From: Stramenopiles sp. TOSAG23-2
Taxonomy: Eukaryota > Sar
DNA: 61,616 nt
Direction of reading: 5' to 3'
Assembly: GCA_900128395.1 (NCBI GenBank)
Contig: LT649248.1
Span: forward strand, 1-61,616
The stretch's first letter is position 1. The number at the start of each line of letters is the position of its first letter. Positions 39,834 through 50,667 of this stretch are shown here, piece by piece. Position numbers and translations under genes: made by a program. A model generated the notes under the pieces. That model saw nothing but the letters and a program-made list of their open reading frames with translations. It was not told where the DNA came from and did no database searches.

Positions 39834-40332
39834 GATGTTTTGAAAATTATTTGGCTTGATGTATATAGGTTTTTGTGTATATTATATACTTATTAATATT
39901 ACTATTGTTTGATATATATATTCGTATTTGTTTCACTTTTGTCTGATTGTATCTACCTCTTTGCTATGAGTATATATCCTTCTATTCGAATATTATTTTA
40001 TTATTTCTATTCTATTTGTGTGTATCTTTATTTATTCATTTTTCGTTCTTTCTTTCTTTGTTGCTGTTGTGCCCGCCCCCTTTTGTTTTTGAGTGGTTAT
40101 ATGCATTTTAGATGCTATTTATATGCTAAATTACAAGTATAAATGACTATACTGTAAGTGAATTATCATAGGATTGTTATACAATATTGTGGCTATTTTT
40201 CTCTGCAAAAACTAAAACTTACAATTTTCGTCCTATGATGACACTTTTTTCCCAGACTCTAAACACAATGAGAATCCGGTATGTTCATGAGTTCACATCT
40301 GCAGATCGAAACTTTGGATCTCTTAGTAAATT

Positions 40333-40566
40333 TCATGCTACCAACATAGTGTGTCTATCCTGGTGCCATATTTTTTCACTTTCAAGGGAATGTTGTGATT
40401 TTTTATGTCTTGTTAAATTATTCATATGTAATGTTTTATAATCACATTTTTGTTGATTGCAATGGTGCCATATTTTTTCACTTTCATTCACTTTCATACA
40501 ATGAAGCAAACAATAGTGTTTGGTGCAGGAGCAATGGGGATGAAACACCTTTTGGAAGAGATACAT
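40333..40566 (-). pseudogene. C2H2 zinc-finger remnant
   Basis: In this frame there is one near-complete C2H2 finger, C-x4-C-x12-H-x4-H (around CNQQKCDYKT...LTRHKKSQH), between two copies of the linker ESEKIWH, showing that it came from a tandem finger array. An extra residue sits in the C-x-C spacing (x4 rather than x2). There is only one finger and no further domain, so it is most likely a fragment of a zinc-finger gene or transposon. The repeated DNA block GGTGCCATATTTTTTCACTTTCA occurs twice, about 105 bp apart, on the plus strand. Confidence 0.55.
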
Positions 40567-40589
40567 ATATCTGTAATGAGTTGATATAA

Positions 40590-41411
40590 GCTGGTATAAC
40601 AGAAGAATTTTTGCCAGTGCAGTATATGGAATATAATAATAGATTATATCATGCAGGTGGTGAACCTCCAGATATAAATGATGGTGCTAATTTAGGAGAT
40701 AGAGTTGTCAATAGTGATGTTGATAATAGTCATCAATACATGGATATTTGAAGGATTTGCCTCTCTTCACCTTAAGTGAATCAAGTCTCAATGGATGGAT
40801 CTGATGAGGATCCACCTGAAATAACCCTACAGGAGGGCGAGGTAGCAGAGGCATGGAGAACGGATTTAGGACGGAGTCCGGGGAACGATCCAAACTTCAA
40901 AGTAGTAACGGAGGAGGAATTCCAAGAGGTATGGAAAGAGTTAGAAATGGACACTAATCCAATCTTCTTAAACTTGGGAAAAGAGAAAAAAATAAAATTT
41001 AAAGAAATAATACGGAAATATAGCCATGTATTTCGGAAAACAGTGACTACACTCAAGAAGTTGCGGCGGGTGTCGTTTAAACCCAAGGACAATGGTATAT
41101 ATTTAAAGGAGAGGTATAAAATGCAAGCAACCGTATGGGGTTCAACAGTTGAGATGGATGTGCAAGTATCCATTGTGGACCTGCCAATGGACGAAATCCC
41201 TGTTATACAGCGAAGACTGTACGACAAAAATGAAATACCGCACCCTGTATTTTTAAACCAGTGCAGGTCTGCACATTGCGCTGCACATCTTTTTGAAGCG
41301 TTTAAAACGTTCTTAAATGAGGTACACCATTACCTAGGTCAGTGCAGAGTTGTATACTACCAAATACATGTTTTAATTAGGGTTGGCGAGTACGTGCGTC
41401 ATACGATATAG
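40590..41411 (+). pseudogene. Broken ORF, possibly retroelement-derived
   Basis: One frame stays open from 40590, meets stops at 40749 (TGA) and 40773 (TAA), then continues to 41411. Both parts have protein-like composition unlike neighbouring spacer, for example PPDINDGANLGDRVV upstream and VTEEEFQEVWKELEMD downstream. The stretch IIRKYSHVFRK resembles the segment just before reverse transcriptase in Ty3/gypsy polyproteins. No catalytic motif is present, and the last 60 residues look non-coding. The identification is weak. The only later ATG in frame is at 40791. Confidence 0.4.
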
Positions 41412-41820
41412 CATGGGGATAGCAGGTAAAATTTTTGATAGGAATACATTATCATATACTAATGTATATTCATATAAAATGAATCAAGTATCACCAATAT
41501 ATATGATTTAAATTATACAATAATCTAATTACTCGATTCACTTAATAATAAATAATAAATATATTTTATACTTAAATAATCAATGTGCAGCCAAAAATCG
41601 ACCAAGTTTATTCACGTCACATCCACACCACACACTGTGTGCCACTCAAAAAATGATATGAATTAATGGAGAAAACATATATACATATATCATGCATCAT
41701 CACCATATGTAATAAAGTGAATATATTATTGAAAATATATATACATTGTGAAAATAATAATATATACCAGTAATAATAATAATATATATATATATATAAG
41801 ACTTTAAAAATAACATCACC

Positions 41821-43651
41821 ATGGCACATTTATTAAAACAAATCATAACAAAAAATAAAATAATTGGTGCAGCAGCTATCATTGCAACATCAACATATTT
41901 ATACGATGAAATAAATCAATACAATAACGACAACAACAATAACAATCATATTCGACCTGCATATTGCAGTGGTGAAACAAAAGGTAATGCAATGACTAAA
42001 CAAACAAAGCCAATATTATCTATCCCATCGATACAAAGTTTATATTTTGAATTTCATACACCAACTGAACTATTAGAAAATTTAGCAACAGAAATGACGA
42101 GTGAAATGCAAAAAGGTTTACAAAAAGATAATTGTGATATTAAAATGCTTCCATCGTTTGTTTGTGATTTACCAACTGGTAATGAAAATGGAAAATTCTT
42201 AGCACTTGATTTAGGAGGTAGTAATTTTCGTGTATTGCGTTTCAAGGTAGAAAATGGCGATGTTACATTGGAAGCAAGTAAAAAAGCAAAAATACCAAAA
42301 CAATTAATGTCAAAATCAAGTACTGGTGTTGATATGTTTCAATTTATTGCTGATACAATTGCACAATTACCATCCGATGGAGAGGATCATAGTCAAAAAT
42401 TACCACTTGGGTTTACGTTTTCATTTCCATGTCAACAATATAAATTAAATGCTGGTACATTATTACATTGGACAAAAGGTTTTGAAACAAGTGGTGTTGT
42501 TGGTGCAAATGTCGTAACATTATTACAAAATGCATTTGTTGCAAATAATATCAATGTAGAAGTTGCTGCATTAGTAAATGATACGGTTGGTACATTAGTT
42601 GCACATGTTATTGAAGCACCAGATACAGTATTAGGTATGTAAATATTTACCTCTAATACAACAAATCTATGAAACATGGTTATACTAACATAAATTAATA
42701 TATTTTTATTATCTACATATATATATTGCAACAACAATTCTTATTATATATACATATATAGGTGTCATCCTTGGTACTGGATGCAATGCATGTTATGTGG
42801 AAGATATTGAAAATGTATCAAAATGGACGGTTGATCGTCCAACAAATAAATCAAAAGTAATTATAAATATGGAATGGGGTGGTTTCAATTCAAAAAATGT
42901 TCCTGGTTTGTATAATAAATTTGATGAAATTATTGATACAAATGAAGATTATGGCGCACAAAGATTTGAGAAACAAATTAGTGGAAGGTATTTAGGTGAA
43001 TTAGCACGTTTAGCTTGTTTCCATTTATTTCAAAATGAAGAAATTTTATTTCAAAATAGTTTAATCAATAGTAATAATAATAATAATAATGATGTGGAGG
43101 AACAAAGAAAATTGATTCTTTCTGTTTTTGGTAAATCTCATCATTTTTTAACACCAATGATGTCAAAGATACAAAGTGGTGAAGCAAATGATGTAACTAA
43201 AAATCCATGGTTACGCGCTGCTGCGAAAGCAGGTGTCGACTTGAATGGTGAATACACCGAAGCTTTGTGTGAAGGATATTTAAAGCAAGAAGGTGTACAA
43301 ATGGAAGATATGAGATATCATTTAAATTTTTGGAAGTTATGGTCAACATTGGATATATACGATCGTCAAATAATTCATGAAGTATGTGATATGGTTTCAA
43401 CACGTGCTGCACGTTTATCTGCTGCTGCTATTGGTGCAGTTGTTCGTAAAATTCATAAAGAAGATAGTTGCACGGTAGCAATTGATGGTAGTGTATTTGA
43501 ACATTATCCATATTTTAAACAAAATATGCAAATTGCATTATTAGAAATGTTAGGTGATAAAAAACAAGTTAAATTAGAATTGAGTCCAGATGGTAGTGGA
43601 AAAGGTGCTGCATTAATTGCAGCTATTGCAAATGTTGATAGTAAATTATAA
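41821..43651 (+). CDS. HK: Hexokinase/glucokinase with N-terminal anchor, one intron (567 aa)
   Basis: Exons 41821-42634 and 42762-43651 join in a glycine codon and give 567 residues. It phosphorylates hexoses with ATP at the entry to glycolysis. Marks: phosphate-1 loop LDLGGSNFRVLRF (about 130), sugar-binding LGFTFSFPCQQ and TKGFETSGVVG, the catalytic Asp in LVNDTVGTLVA (about 255), then GVILGTGCNACY at the junction and DGSGKGAALIAA near the C-terminus. The length is that of the 50-kDa eukaryotic type with an extra N-terminal 60 residues. These include a hydrophobic segment (about 13-26) and an Asn run, suggesting attachment to a membrane such as the mitochondrial outer membrane. Confidence 0.95.
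42635..42761 (+). other. Spliceosomal intron in hexokinase (127 bp)
   Basis: The donor GTATGT at 42635 and acceptor ATATAG ending at 42761 restore the frame (814 + 890 nt = 568 codons including stop) and the conserved sequence LGVILGTG. Intron DNA is very AT-rich and contains stops in every frame. Confidence 0.92.
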
Positions 43652-44123
43652 AAAAATGATATATATATATTTGTTGGTTTGGAATGAATAAAAAAAAGAT
43701 AAAAGGAGCAAGGAAGAAGAAGATGATGATGATGATGGAAATATCGTTTATTGCTGTGTTTGTTCGATCGGTTGCGTTCGTGTGCGCGTATTTAAAATAA
43801 TAATTATTATTATGGCCTATTTTAATTTCTTCTTATTCTGGTAATTATAGGTTGTCTTCTTTTCTCATCATCATTATCATCGAAAACAAATGTATTATAC
43901 ACACACACATAGGTACAACAAATTGTTCTTTGCAATCGTAAAAGAAATAAAGAATAAAACAAATAGTAGATTAATATATATATACACACACATACGTATA
44001 TAAAATCAATAAATAGATATACATATATATATACGCAAAAATATATTATATATTATTAATAATATATTTAAAATAAATAAATTAATAATAATAATAATAA
44101 TTGGTTGAAAAATTAAAATAAAT
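43652..44123. other. Intergenic spacer
   Basis: 472 bp with several TA and CA runs (43905, 43975-44035). It presumably carries the 3' end of hexokinase and the promoter of the TMEM18 homologue. No gene seen. Confidence 0.4.
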
Positions 44124-44687
44124 ATGGATCCTTGGAATATTATTAATAATGATGCAAAGGAAAAAGGAATGAAATTTGAACAACCATCTTTTTACAATAA
44201 TATGATGGGATTTTATCATGCTGTAGATTGGAAAGAACAGTGGATACAAGGCATATTGTGTTTCCACGTGCTTTATCTTATCGTATCGTTTTTAACTCGC
44301 AAGTCTCCAACTATTCAATTTACATTATTGATTACAATATGTATATTCATTTATTTTGCAGAAACATTTAATAGTTATGGTTCTAGAAATTGGACGCGTT
44401 TTTCCACACAAGACTATTTTGATCCAAATGGTGTTTTTCTATCAGTTATATTTAGCACACCATTGTTATTGATAGGTGTATGTATCATGTTACATGCATT
44501 ATATGATACATCGCAAATGTTAGTGAAAGTCAAACGATTGGAATTAGGAATCGATAAGAGAGGTAGAAAGAATAATAATACGGAAGAAGAAAATGTAAAC
44601 AATAATAATACGAATAATAATAAAGATAAAAAATCAAAACCAAGACGTAGAAATCGTAGTCGTGGGAGCAATAAAAAGAATAATTAG
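44124..44687 (+). CDS. TMEM18: TMEM18 homologue (187 aa)
   Basis: Family marks are clear: FYHAVDWKEQWIQGILCFH at residues 30-48, YFAETFNSYGSRNWTRFS, QDYFDPNGVF, and the last membrane stretch SVIFSTPLLLIGVC. Three hydrophobic segments lie at about 42-58, 66-82 and 108-128, followed by a basic coiled tail with Lys/Arg and Asn runs. TMEM18 is a small nuclear-envelope membrane protein conserved across eukaryotes; its C-terminal basic tail binds DNA in animals. That role is assigned from the family and not visible in the sequence. It is tail-to-tail with the kinase gene. Confidence 0.93.
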   Translation: MDPWNIINNDAKEKGMKFEQPSFYNNMMGFYHAVDWKEQWIQGILCFHVLYLIVSFLTRKSPTIQFTLLITICIFIYFAETFNSYGSRNWTRFSTQDYFDPNGVFLSVIFSTPLLLIGVCIMLHALYDTSQMLVKVKRLELGIDKRGRKNNNTEEENVNNNNTNNNKDKKSKPRRRNRSRGSNKKNN

Positions 44688-44954
44688 AAATATATATATA
44701 CATATACATTTTTGTATTTCTGTATACTGTACACTATCATATACGTCGTACTCGTATATCTTATTTTTAATTTATTATTGAGGGATATAAATCTCTCACA
44801 TACGAACATTCGTACGAATTTATAATTACTACTATCATATAACGAGTATTAATATTATTTCAAACGCAAACCATACCTTTTTGTTTTCTTCTTTTCTCTC
44901 TCTTCAGTCGTCTCCATAATTGTGATACAAACTTTGCTAGCCTACTTCTGACGC

Positions 44955-47870
44955 TCACCAATCTCTATTCACCGGTTGATCTTTTGGTGTACAAAGACCC
45001 TCGCGCATTCTAGCAATTTCATTTGGGTCGAAACCTGCATTACTACCAACAAATGAATCGCTACGCCCAAGTTGTAAATGAGGAAATCGTGGTCTTTTTT
45101 TCTTTCGTGGAACAGACGTGATGAAAGAATTAGTTTCTTGCATAGCTGCTTGAACTCTTGGAATGGTAAGAACTTGACGAGACGTTGGTCGTTTAGATGG
45201 ATCTGCTGATAACAATTTGCAAATCAATGAAAACAGTTCATCACTGCGACTTTTATTTGGTCTTGGCACACGGTCTGATCTAAAGTTATGCCATTCCTCG
45301 CCATCATGTGGTGGAGGCTCGTTGAACATTATTTCCCACATCATAATTCCAAAGCTAAACATATCCGCTGCTGGCGATTTCAACGACGAGTCTAATAATT
45401 CTGGAGCCATGTAACGATTGTCACCTTCGTGGCCGTCTTCCGAGCTACCAACTTCACGAACCATCCCGAAATCACCAATTTTTAACGTTCCATCATTTGT
45501 TATAAATATATTTTGTGGTTTGATATCCAAATGCACTAAATTATGGGTATGGATATGGCTCAAACCGGCACATATGTCTACTATGATCCCCCAAATTGCT
45601 ATATCTGGTACCATTACTGATTCATCGATCTCATCAAAAAAAACTTTTAAATTACCCCTAGCACAATATTCACTTTGGATGTAAAAGTATCCATGTTCTT
45701 GCCATGCTTTGTGATAATGCAATACATGAGGGCATTTCGGTCCAAGCAATTGAAACGTCTCTACTTCCTCTAAATAACGCGCACGATCGCGCTTACTTCT
45801 AAACGGTCTTCTAGATTTTTTAATAGCATATAATTTTTGATCATGAACCGAACGGCATTTAAATACTTTTGAAAACGCGCCTGATCCTAATTGCCCTAAA
45901 TTTTCAAAGTCAACATCAAATGCAACAACATCACTATTAAATGAATCGTTCTCCGCAAATAATACTTTCGTGCCATCTAATGAATTTCTTCTTTCTATTC
46001 CACCTGGTGAACCAGGTCCAACCGAACTATTATGTTGCCACGATGGCGTTCGTACAGGTGTTGGTGGACATTGTGGACCTTTCTCACGCACTGGTGTTGA
46101 TTTTTTACGATCAAATGCTTCCATATCTGGTGTTGGTCGACCTGTAGGCGTTACTTTATTATTATTATTACTTGCTTTTAAATTGTTACCATCTTTCACA
46201 TCATTATTATTGTTCGTACCATAGCCATGATCAGAATCAAATGAATTATTTAAGTGATTATTCTCCATATTATTATTATTATTATTATTACCATCAAATG
46301 AGTCTTGACTTTGGTTTAAATCTTCAACGTCTGCAACTTTAGAACTATATAATACATTATTGTCAGAGTTTGGTTTTAAATCATCATCGCCAAGGGAACC
46401 AACCGAATCGTTCAAATCGTTTATATGCAATCCACTCTTTTTCTTTAAACTAGACATTTTAAATTCGTCTTCATCATCGTCGTCTTCCCTTGGGGATGGA
46501 CCACGCCATACCGGCTTTGACGGGGTGTGGAACGGCAATGGTGGTACGCCATGATTATTATTATTATTATTAAATGTGCCAAATTCATCCTCATCCATCA
46601 TTATATCGCCATAATGAAATGCTTTTTCCGTGGAACTATTTACACTTCTAATTGAATGTATCGAACTATTACTTGAAAGTGAACGCGCGGACAAGGATCC
46701 AGACAACGACCCATTCGAAGATATCGACATATCATTCTTTTTTTGTTCATAATTAGGTGTAATATTCATGAGGCCATGGAGATCGTCGTCCGTCGCCATC
46801 GTATTATCATTATTATTATTATTCCTATTTTTTTTATTAGTACTAGTCGGTATTTTCGGTGGCACTGGGCGTGGTGAACGAAACATCTCTTGGTTTGTAC
46901 CATTATTATTATATTTATATTTACGATTACTTCGTTTTTTCATTGATGATGATTTGCTAGCACGTATAGGACCTTTGCTTGACGAATGATGACTATTATT
47001 GTTATTGCTATTAAAATTATTATTAGTAGTTGAATATCCTCTTGCAGATTTTGATTTTGATGGCATAGCAGCGATACCTTCCACACGTAATGTAAAGGTA
47101 AGATTCTTTTTATGTGAATTTGATTTATTTATATGTTGTTCAAATAACGAATCTCGAAAACGACGACGGCTACTACTGTTATTCCGTTTACGACCACCAC
47201 TTAATATATTAAGTGGATCATTATTAATGCCTGGTATAGACGATATACTCATAATACCTGATGATGATTTTGTAGACGACATTTGTTGTTGTGGAGATAT
47301 TGTTGCATTTGGGGATTGAGCAAAAAAACTACTCCCAGAGGAATCATTATTAGATGAATTATTCGAGATGTCTGATCTAGCAGAGAATGGTGGCGATTCA
47401 CCATCGATTTCAACACGTCTTGAAGATCGTGGAGGTTCACTATTCAAAATAGACATAGGCGATAAATCGCCTTTGTTTGATAAAGACAAGTCATCAAACG
47501 AACCTCGTAAATCGATATTCATATTCAAATGTTTATACCCAGAAGATCTGATAGCGCTACGTACACGCTCTTCATGGCTTACAGAAGATTCGGAACGTTT
47601 TCGCTTTGGTGACGTGAATTTATTATATTTGTTTTTCGTTGCCGTTTTATTATTATTATTATTATTCTTTTTCGTAGATGATGACATATTATTATTGTTT
47701 ATGTTACTGGATGACGTTGGTGTATTGTTTATATTTGCATGTTTATTATTATTGACATTGTTATTGTTGTCAAAAGGTCTTGGATACGTTTGTCCCCGAA
47801 GACGTGTTGTTCTACGACCAGAAGATGATTTTGGTAATGGTGGTATATTTGGATTATTATTGTGATTCAT
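44955..47870 (-). CDS. Wee1/Myt1-type protein kinase (971 aa)
   Basis: The N-terminal 650 residues are disordered, rich in Asn/Ser with many Ser-Pro sites. The kinase domain (about 656-900) has the glycine loop LGSGAFSKVFKC, the ATP lysine in YAIKKS, catalytic loop LVHLDIKPQNIF, metal-binding IGDFGMVRE and EGDNRYMAPELL. HLDIKPxNIF, with EGDxRYxAPELL, is a signature of the WEE family; APELL rather than ANEIL favours the Myt1 branch. These kinases hold back CDK by phosphorylating its ATP-loop tyrosine/threonine before mitosis. No membrane segment near the kinase domain as seen in animal Myt1. The short C-terminal tail ends at NRDW. Confidence 0.9.
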   Translation of the reverse strand: MNHNNNPNIPPLPKSSSGRRTTRLRGQTYPRPFDNNNNVNNNKHANINNTPTSSSNINNNNMSSSTKKNNNNNNKTATKNKYNKFTSPKRKRSESSVSHEERVRSAIRSSGYKHLNMNIDLRGSFDDLSLSNKGDLSPMSILNSEPPRSSRRVEIDGESPPFSARSDISNNSSNNDSSGSSFFAQSPNATISPQQQMSSTKSSSGIMSISSIPGINNDPLNILSGGRKRNNSSSRRRFRDSLFEQHINKSNSHKKNLTFTLRVEGIAAMPSKSKSARGYSTTNNNFNSNNNNSHHSSSKGPIRASKSSSMKKRSNRKYKYNNNGTNQEMFRSPRPVPPKIPTSTNKKNRNNNNNDNTMATDDDLHGLMNITPNYEQKKNDMSISSNGSLSGSLSARSLSSNSSIHSIRSVNSSTEKAFHYGDIMMDEDEFGTFNNNNNNHGVPPLPFHTPSKPVWRGPSPREDDDDEDEFKMSSLKKKSGLHINDLNDSVGSLGDDDLKPNSDNNVLYSSKVADVEDLNQSQDSFDGNNNNNNNMENNHLNNSFDSDHGYGTNNNNDVKDGNNLKASNNNNKVTPTGRPTPDMEAFDRKKSTPVREKGPQCPPTPVRTPSWQHNSSVGPGSPGGIERRNSLDGTKVLFAENDSFNSDVVAFDVDFENLGQLGSGAFSKVFKCRSVHDQKLYAIKKSRRPFRSKRDRARYLEEVETFQLLGPKCPHVLHYHKAWQEHGYFYIQSEYCARGNLKVFFDEIDESVMVPDIAIWGIIVDICAGLSHIHTHNLVHLDIKPQNIFITNDGTLKIGDFGMVREVGSSEDGHEGDNRYMAPELLDSSLKSPAADMFSFGIMMWEIMFNEPPPHDGEEWHNFRSDRVPRPNKSRSDELFSLICKLLSADPSKRPTSRQVLTIPRVQAAMQETNSFITSVPRKKKRPRFPHLQLGRSDSFVGSNAGFDPNEIARMREGLCTPKDQPVNRDW

Positions 47871-49344
47871 CCTTATATTCTTTTGATGATGTATTATAGC
47901 TTTTTATATTCAATATTTTTTTATTTCGTCCAACACTATATAAATGATGTATAAATATATATTTATTATATAATTCTTCTTCTTATATATATATGGTTAC
48001 CAAATTGTGTAAATGATTATCAACACGTTAATAATAATACTTATATATCAAATGGGACTAGATAGATATGTATGTATATATAACGTTGCCCGATAATATT
48101 ATATGTAATAATGATTCAATATATATATCGATATACAAGACGTCTATATAACTGCTTTGAATAAAAAGAAGAATTCTCCGTAAAATTTGAAAGAAGAATC
48201 ACGAAAAAAATAAAATATTCAAATCTTGAACGTTCCAAAATGAAACTATTATATTCAACCAATGATAGATACAGAAAAGAATTAAGATCTAATCAATCAT
48301 ATATGTATATTATATTTTTTGTTGCTTTCTTTGTCTATTATCTACGTATATGCAACTACTACGTCACCTTGATTGATTTACAGACGTATTTTCAACTGTT
48401 CTTTTGTCTTGAAAAGTGTTGTTCTCGTTTTCACTGCTAATGCTATTTACCTACTATTTCATTTAAAACCTAATGGAAATCTGTTTTCATTACCGGTGAT
48501 GGACACGTCAATAATATATTGCACTATTTATGTCAATTTACGGATTATTTAGTTTCAACTCATATAGTATACTATATATAAGTATATACAAATGAAATAT
48601 CTACGAAAATTATCCATTATTTGATATTTCATTTCTTTTTTTTTGTTTCGAATAATTCGTAAAAAGAATATATGTTTAGTGCAATATTTGGTATACTAAG
48701 CATGATATAAATATTCATTTTATGTAATAGTAATACATTATATTTTAATATAAAAACATATAGGAAGAGTAAGTAGATTCGCTCGTAAATCCTACCACCA
48801 CTTCTACATGGTACAATGCTATACACCTGTTTTTGCAATAATTTTCATTAAATATGAATTTGGAATATTTGGTATTTAATCTTCTTTGTTCCAACCAAGG
48901 AAGGTTCTTTCAATATCCACAATGATACATCCATCTTAAATTCAAATTTTTTCCCGCTATTCTTTTAACTGATTTTTGATAATTAAAACAAAAAAATAAA
49001 ACAAAAACTGGAGAGGATCTCCGCAGATCCTGTCGAAACCAAAAAAAACCAAAAACGTTGTTTTTCTTAATTTTTAATTTTAGAAGACTCATGTTTCATT
49101 TTTTTTATTTTTTAAGGAAGAATATAGGAATAATATTAATTTCAGTGCATATTAATACCATGCATGTAGCACAGCACATCATAATATAGCCATGTCTTTG
49201 TATTATAATATATACCTCCTGGTTTAATAAAAATAGATATCTTAGAATATATACATTTGCTGGATTGGTGGTGGAGATAAGATATGTATTAATATATAAG
49301 AAAATAATATATACGAATATAAAAAGAACAAAACTAGAGATAGT
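47871..49344. other. Divergent spacer of 1.5 kb
   Basis: AT-rich DNA between the divergent kinase and aldo-keto reductase genes, with no credible gene. A G/C-containing hairpin-like patch GGATCTCCGCAGATCC lies at about 49015-49030. Confidence 0.45.
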
Positions 49345-50445
49345 ATGAGAAACAAACAAATATTATCAATATTCAGTTATATTATATTCACGACAATACT
49401 TATATTTTGCATACAATCGTCAAATAATAATAATAATAATAAATTTATTACCATCATGGCAAGTAGTGTTGTCCCAACTAAATTATTAACATCTGGCCAT
49501 AAAATGCCTACCTTAGGCTTAGGAACATGGAAATCAAAACCAGGTGCAGTTGAAAATGCTGTCTTAGAAGCATTAAAAGTTGGATATCGCCACATTGATT
49601 GTGCTGCTGTATATCAAAATGAAAAGGAGGTTGGTAGTGCATTGAAACAAGCATTTGAGGAAGGCATTGTAAAACGGGAAGATGTTTTCATCACTTCAAA
49701 GCTATGGAATACTTTTCACAAACCGGAACATGTAAAATCAGCATTAGAAAAAACATTAGCAGAACTAAATTTAAAATATTTAGATTTATATTTGATACAT
49801 TGGCCAATTTCGTTGGAATATCAATCCTCATCAGATTTATTTCCCAAAAAAGAAGATGGAACGATGAAATATTCAAATGACTCATATATCGAAACGTGGA
49901 AAGCAATGGAAGCAACAGTAAATGATGGGTTAACGAAATCAATTGGTCTATCAAATTTCAATTCAAGACAAATCAACGAGGTGATGGAAATTGCAACGAT
50001 AAAACCTGCTGTATTGCAAATTGAATGCCATCCATATCTAACGCAAGAAAAACTAATGGGATTTTGCGCTGAGAAAAACATTGTTATTACATGTTATTCA
50101 CCATTGGGAAGTCCGGATCGTCCATGGGCAAAACCGGAAGATCCAGCATTGTTAAAAGATCCAAGGCTTTTAGAAATGGCTAATAAATATAATAAAACAC
50201 CTGCACAAATATTAATACGATTTCAAACACAACGTGGTAATATTGTTATACCGAAAAGTGTCACACCAAGTAGAATCAAAGAAAATTTCGAGACATTGGA
50301 TTTTGACATCAGCGATGATGATATGGGAGTAATAAATGGTTACCATCGCAATTGGAGAGCATGCATTCCAGCAATTGAAGTGGATGGTAAAAGTATCCCA
50401 AGAGATGGCAAACATGCATATTATCCTTTTCATGAAGAGTTTTAA
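49345..50445 (+). CDS. Aldo-keto reductase (366 aa, with possible signal anchor)
   Basis: It is a NADPH-dependent carbonyl reductase of the AKR superfamily. The catalytic tetrad is D85, Y90 (HIDCAAVYQNE), K119 (TSKLW) and H152 (LIHWP); NADPH-binding IPKSVTPSRIKEN is near 310. The first ATG adds about 37 residues with a hydrophobic stretch (about 5-24), an Asn run, and then an internal Met at 49456 that begins the usual family N-terminus (MASSVVPTKLL) in a good start context (CATCATGG). Either start could be used, giving an anchored or secreted form and a cytosolic one. The substrate is unknown; aldehyde reduction is the usual role. Confidence 0.92.
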   Translation: MRNKQILSIFSYIIFTTILIFCIQSSNNNNNNKFITIMASSVVPTKLLTSGHKMPTLGLGTWKSKPGAVENAVLEALKVGYRHIDCAAVYQNEKEVGSALKQAFEEGIVKREDVFITSKLWNTFHKPEHVKSALEKTLAELNLKYLDLYLIHWPISLEYQSSSDLFPKKEDGTMKYSNDSYIETWKAMEATVNDGLTKSIGLSNFNSRQINEVMEIATIKPAVLQIECHPYLTQEKLMGFCAEKNIVITCYSPLGSPDRPWAKPEDPALLKDPRLLEMANKYNKTPAQILIRFQTQRGNIVIPKSVTPSRIKENFETLDFDISDDDMGVINGYHRNWRACIPAIEVDGKSIPRDGKHAYYPFHEEF

Positions 50446-50667
50446 AATATCATATTTTATGATATGCACCCCATAATGTTTCTCAATTTTTTAGTATGCA
50501 TCAGTAATAGTACGTTGTATTACCACAAAAATTACAAAACAAAAAAGTGTTTTAATATAAAGCATATCTTTTTAATACTAATACGAATAATATTTTATAT
50601 ATATATATAATATTTTTTAAATAATACTCGTAAAAAATACGAAGAAGAGTGTTCGTACGCGTATTTT

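Larger units (their letters stand above)
39834..41820. other. 2-kb region with decayed coding sequence
   Basis: Between the RRM-like gene and hexokinase lies a patch (about 40160-41410) of broken coding-like sequence: a C2H2 zinc-finger remnant on the minus strand and a retroelement-like remnant on the plus strand. A 9-bp inverted pair (40165-40173 and 40231-40239) lies at its left side. G/C content is higher here than in ordinary spacers. Confidence 0.55.

Noticed and set aside
40501-40590. Short plus-strand ORF with IVFGAGAMGMKHLL, like a dinucleotide-binding motif
   Set aside because: Only 28 codons, ends at once, overlaps the zinc-finger remnant and has no partner strand. Probably chance.
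48240-48440. ORF of 66 codons in the kinase to reductase spacer
   Set aside because: Composition is Phe/Tyr/Cys-rich spacer translation, with no conserved motif and no neighbour context.
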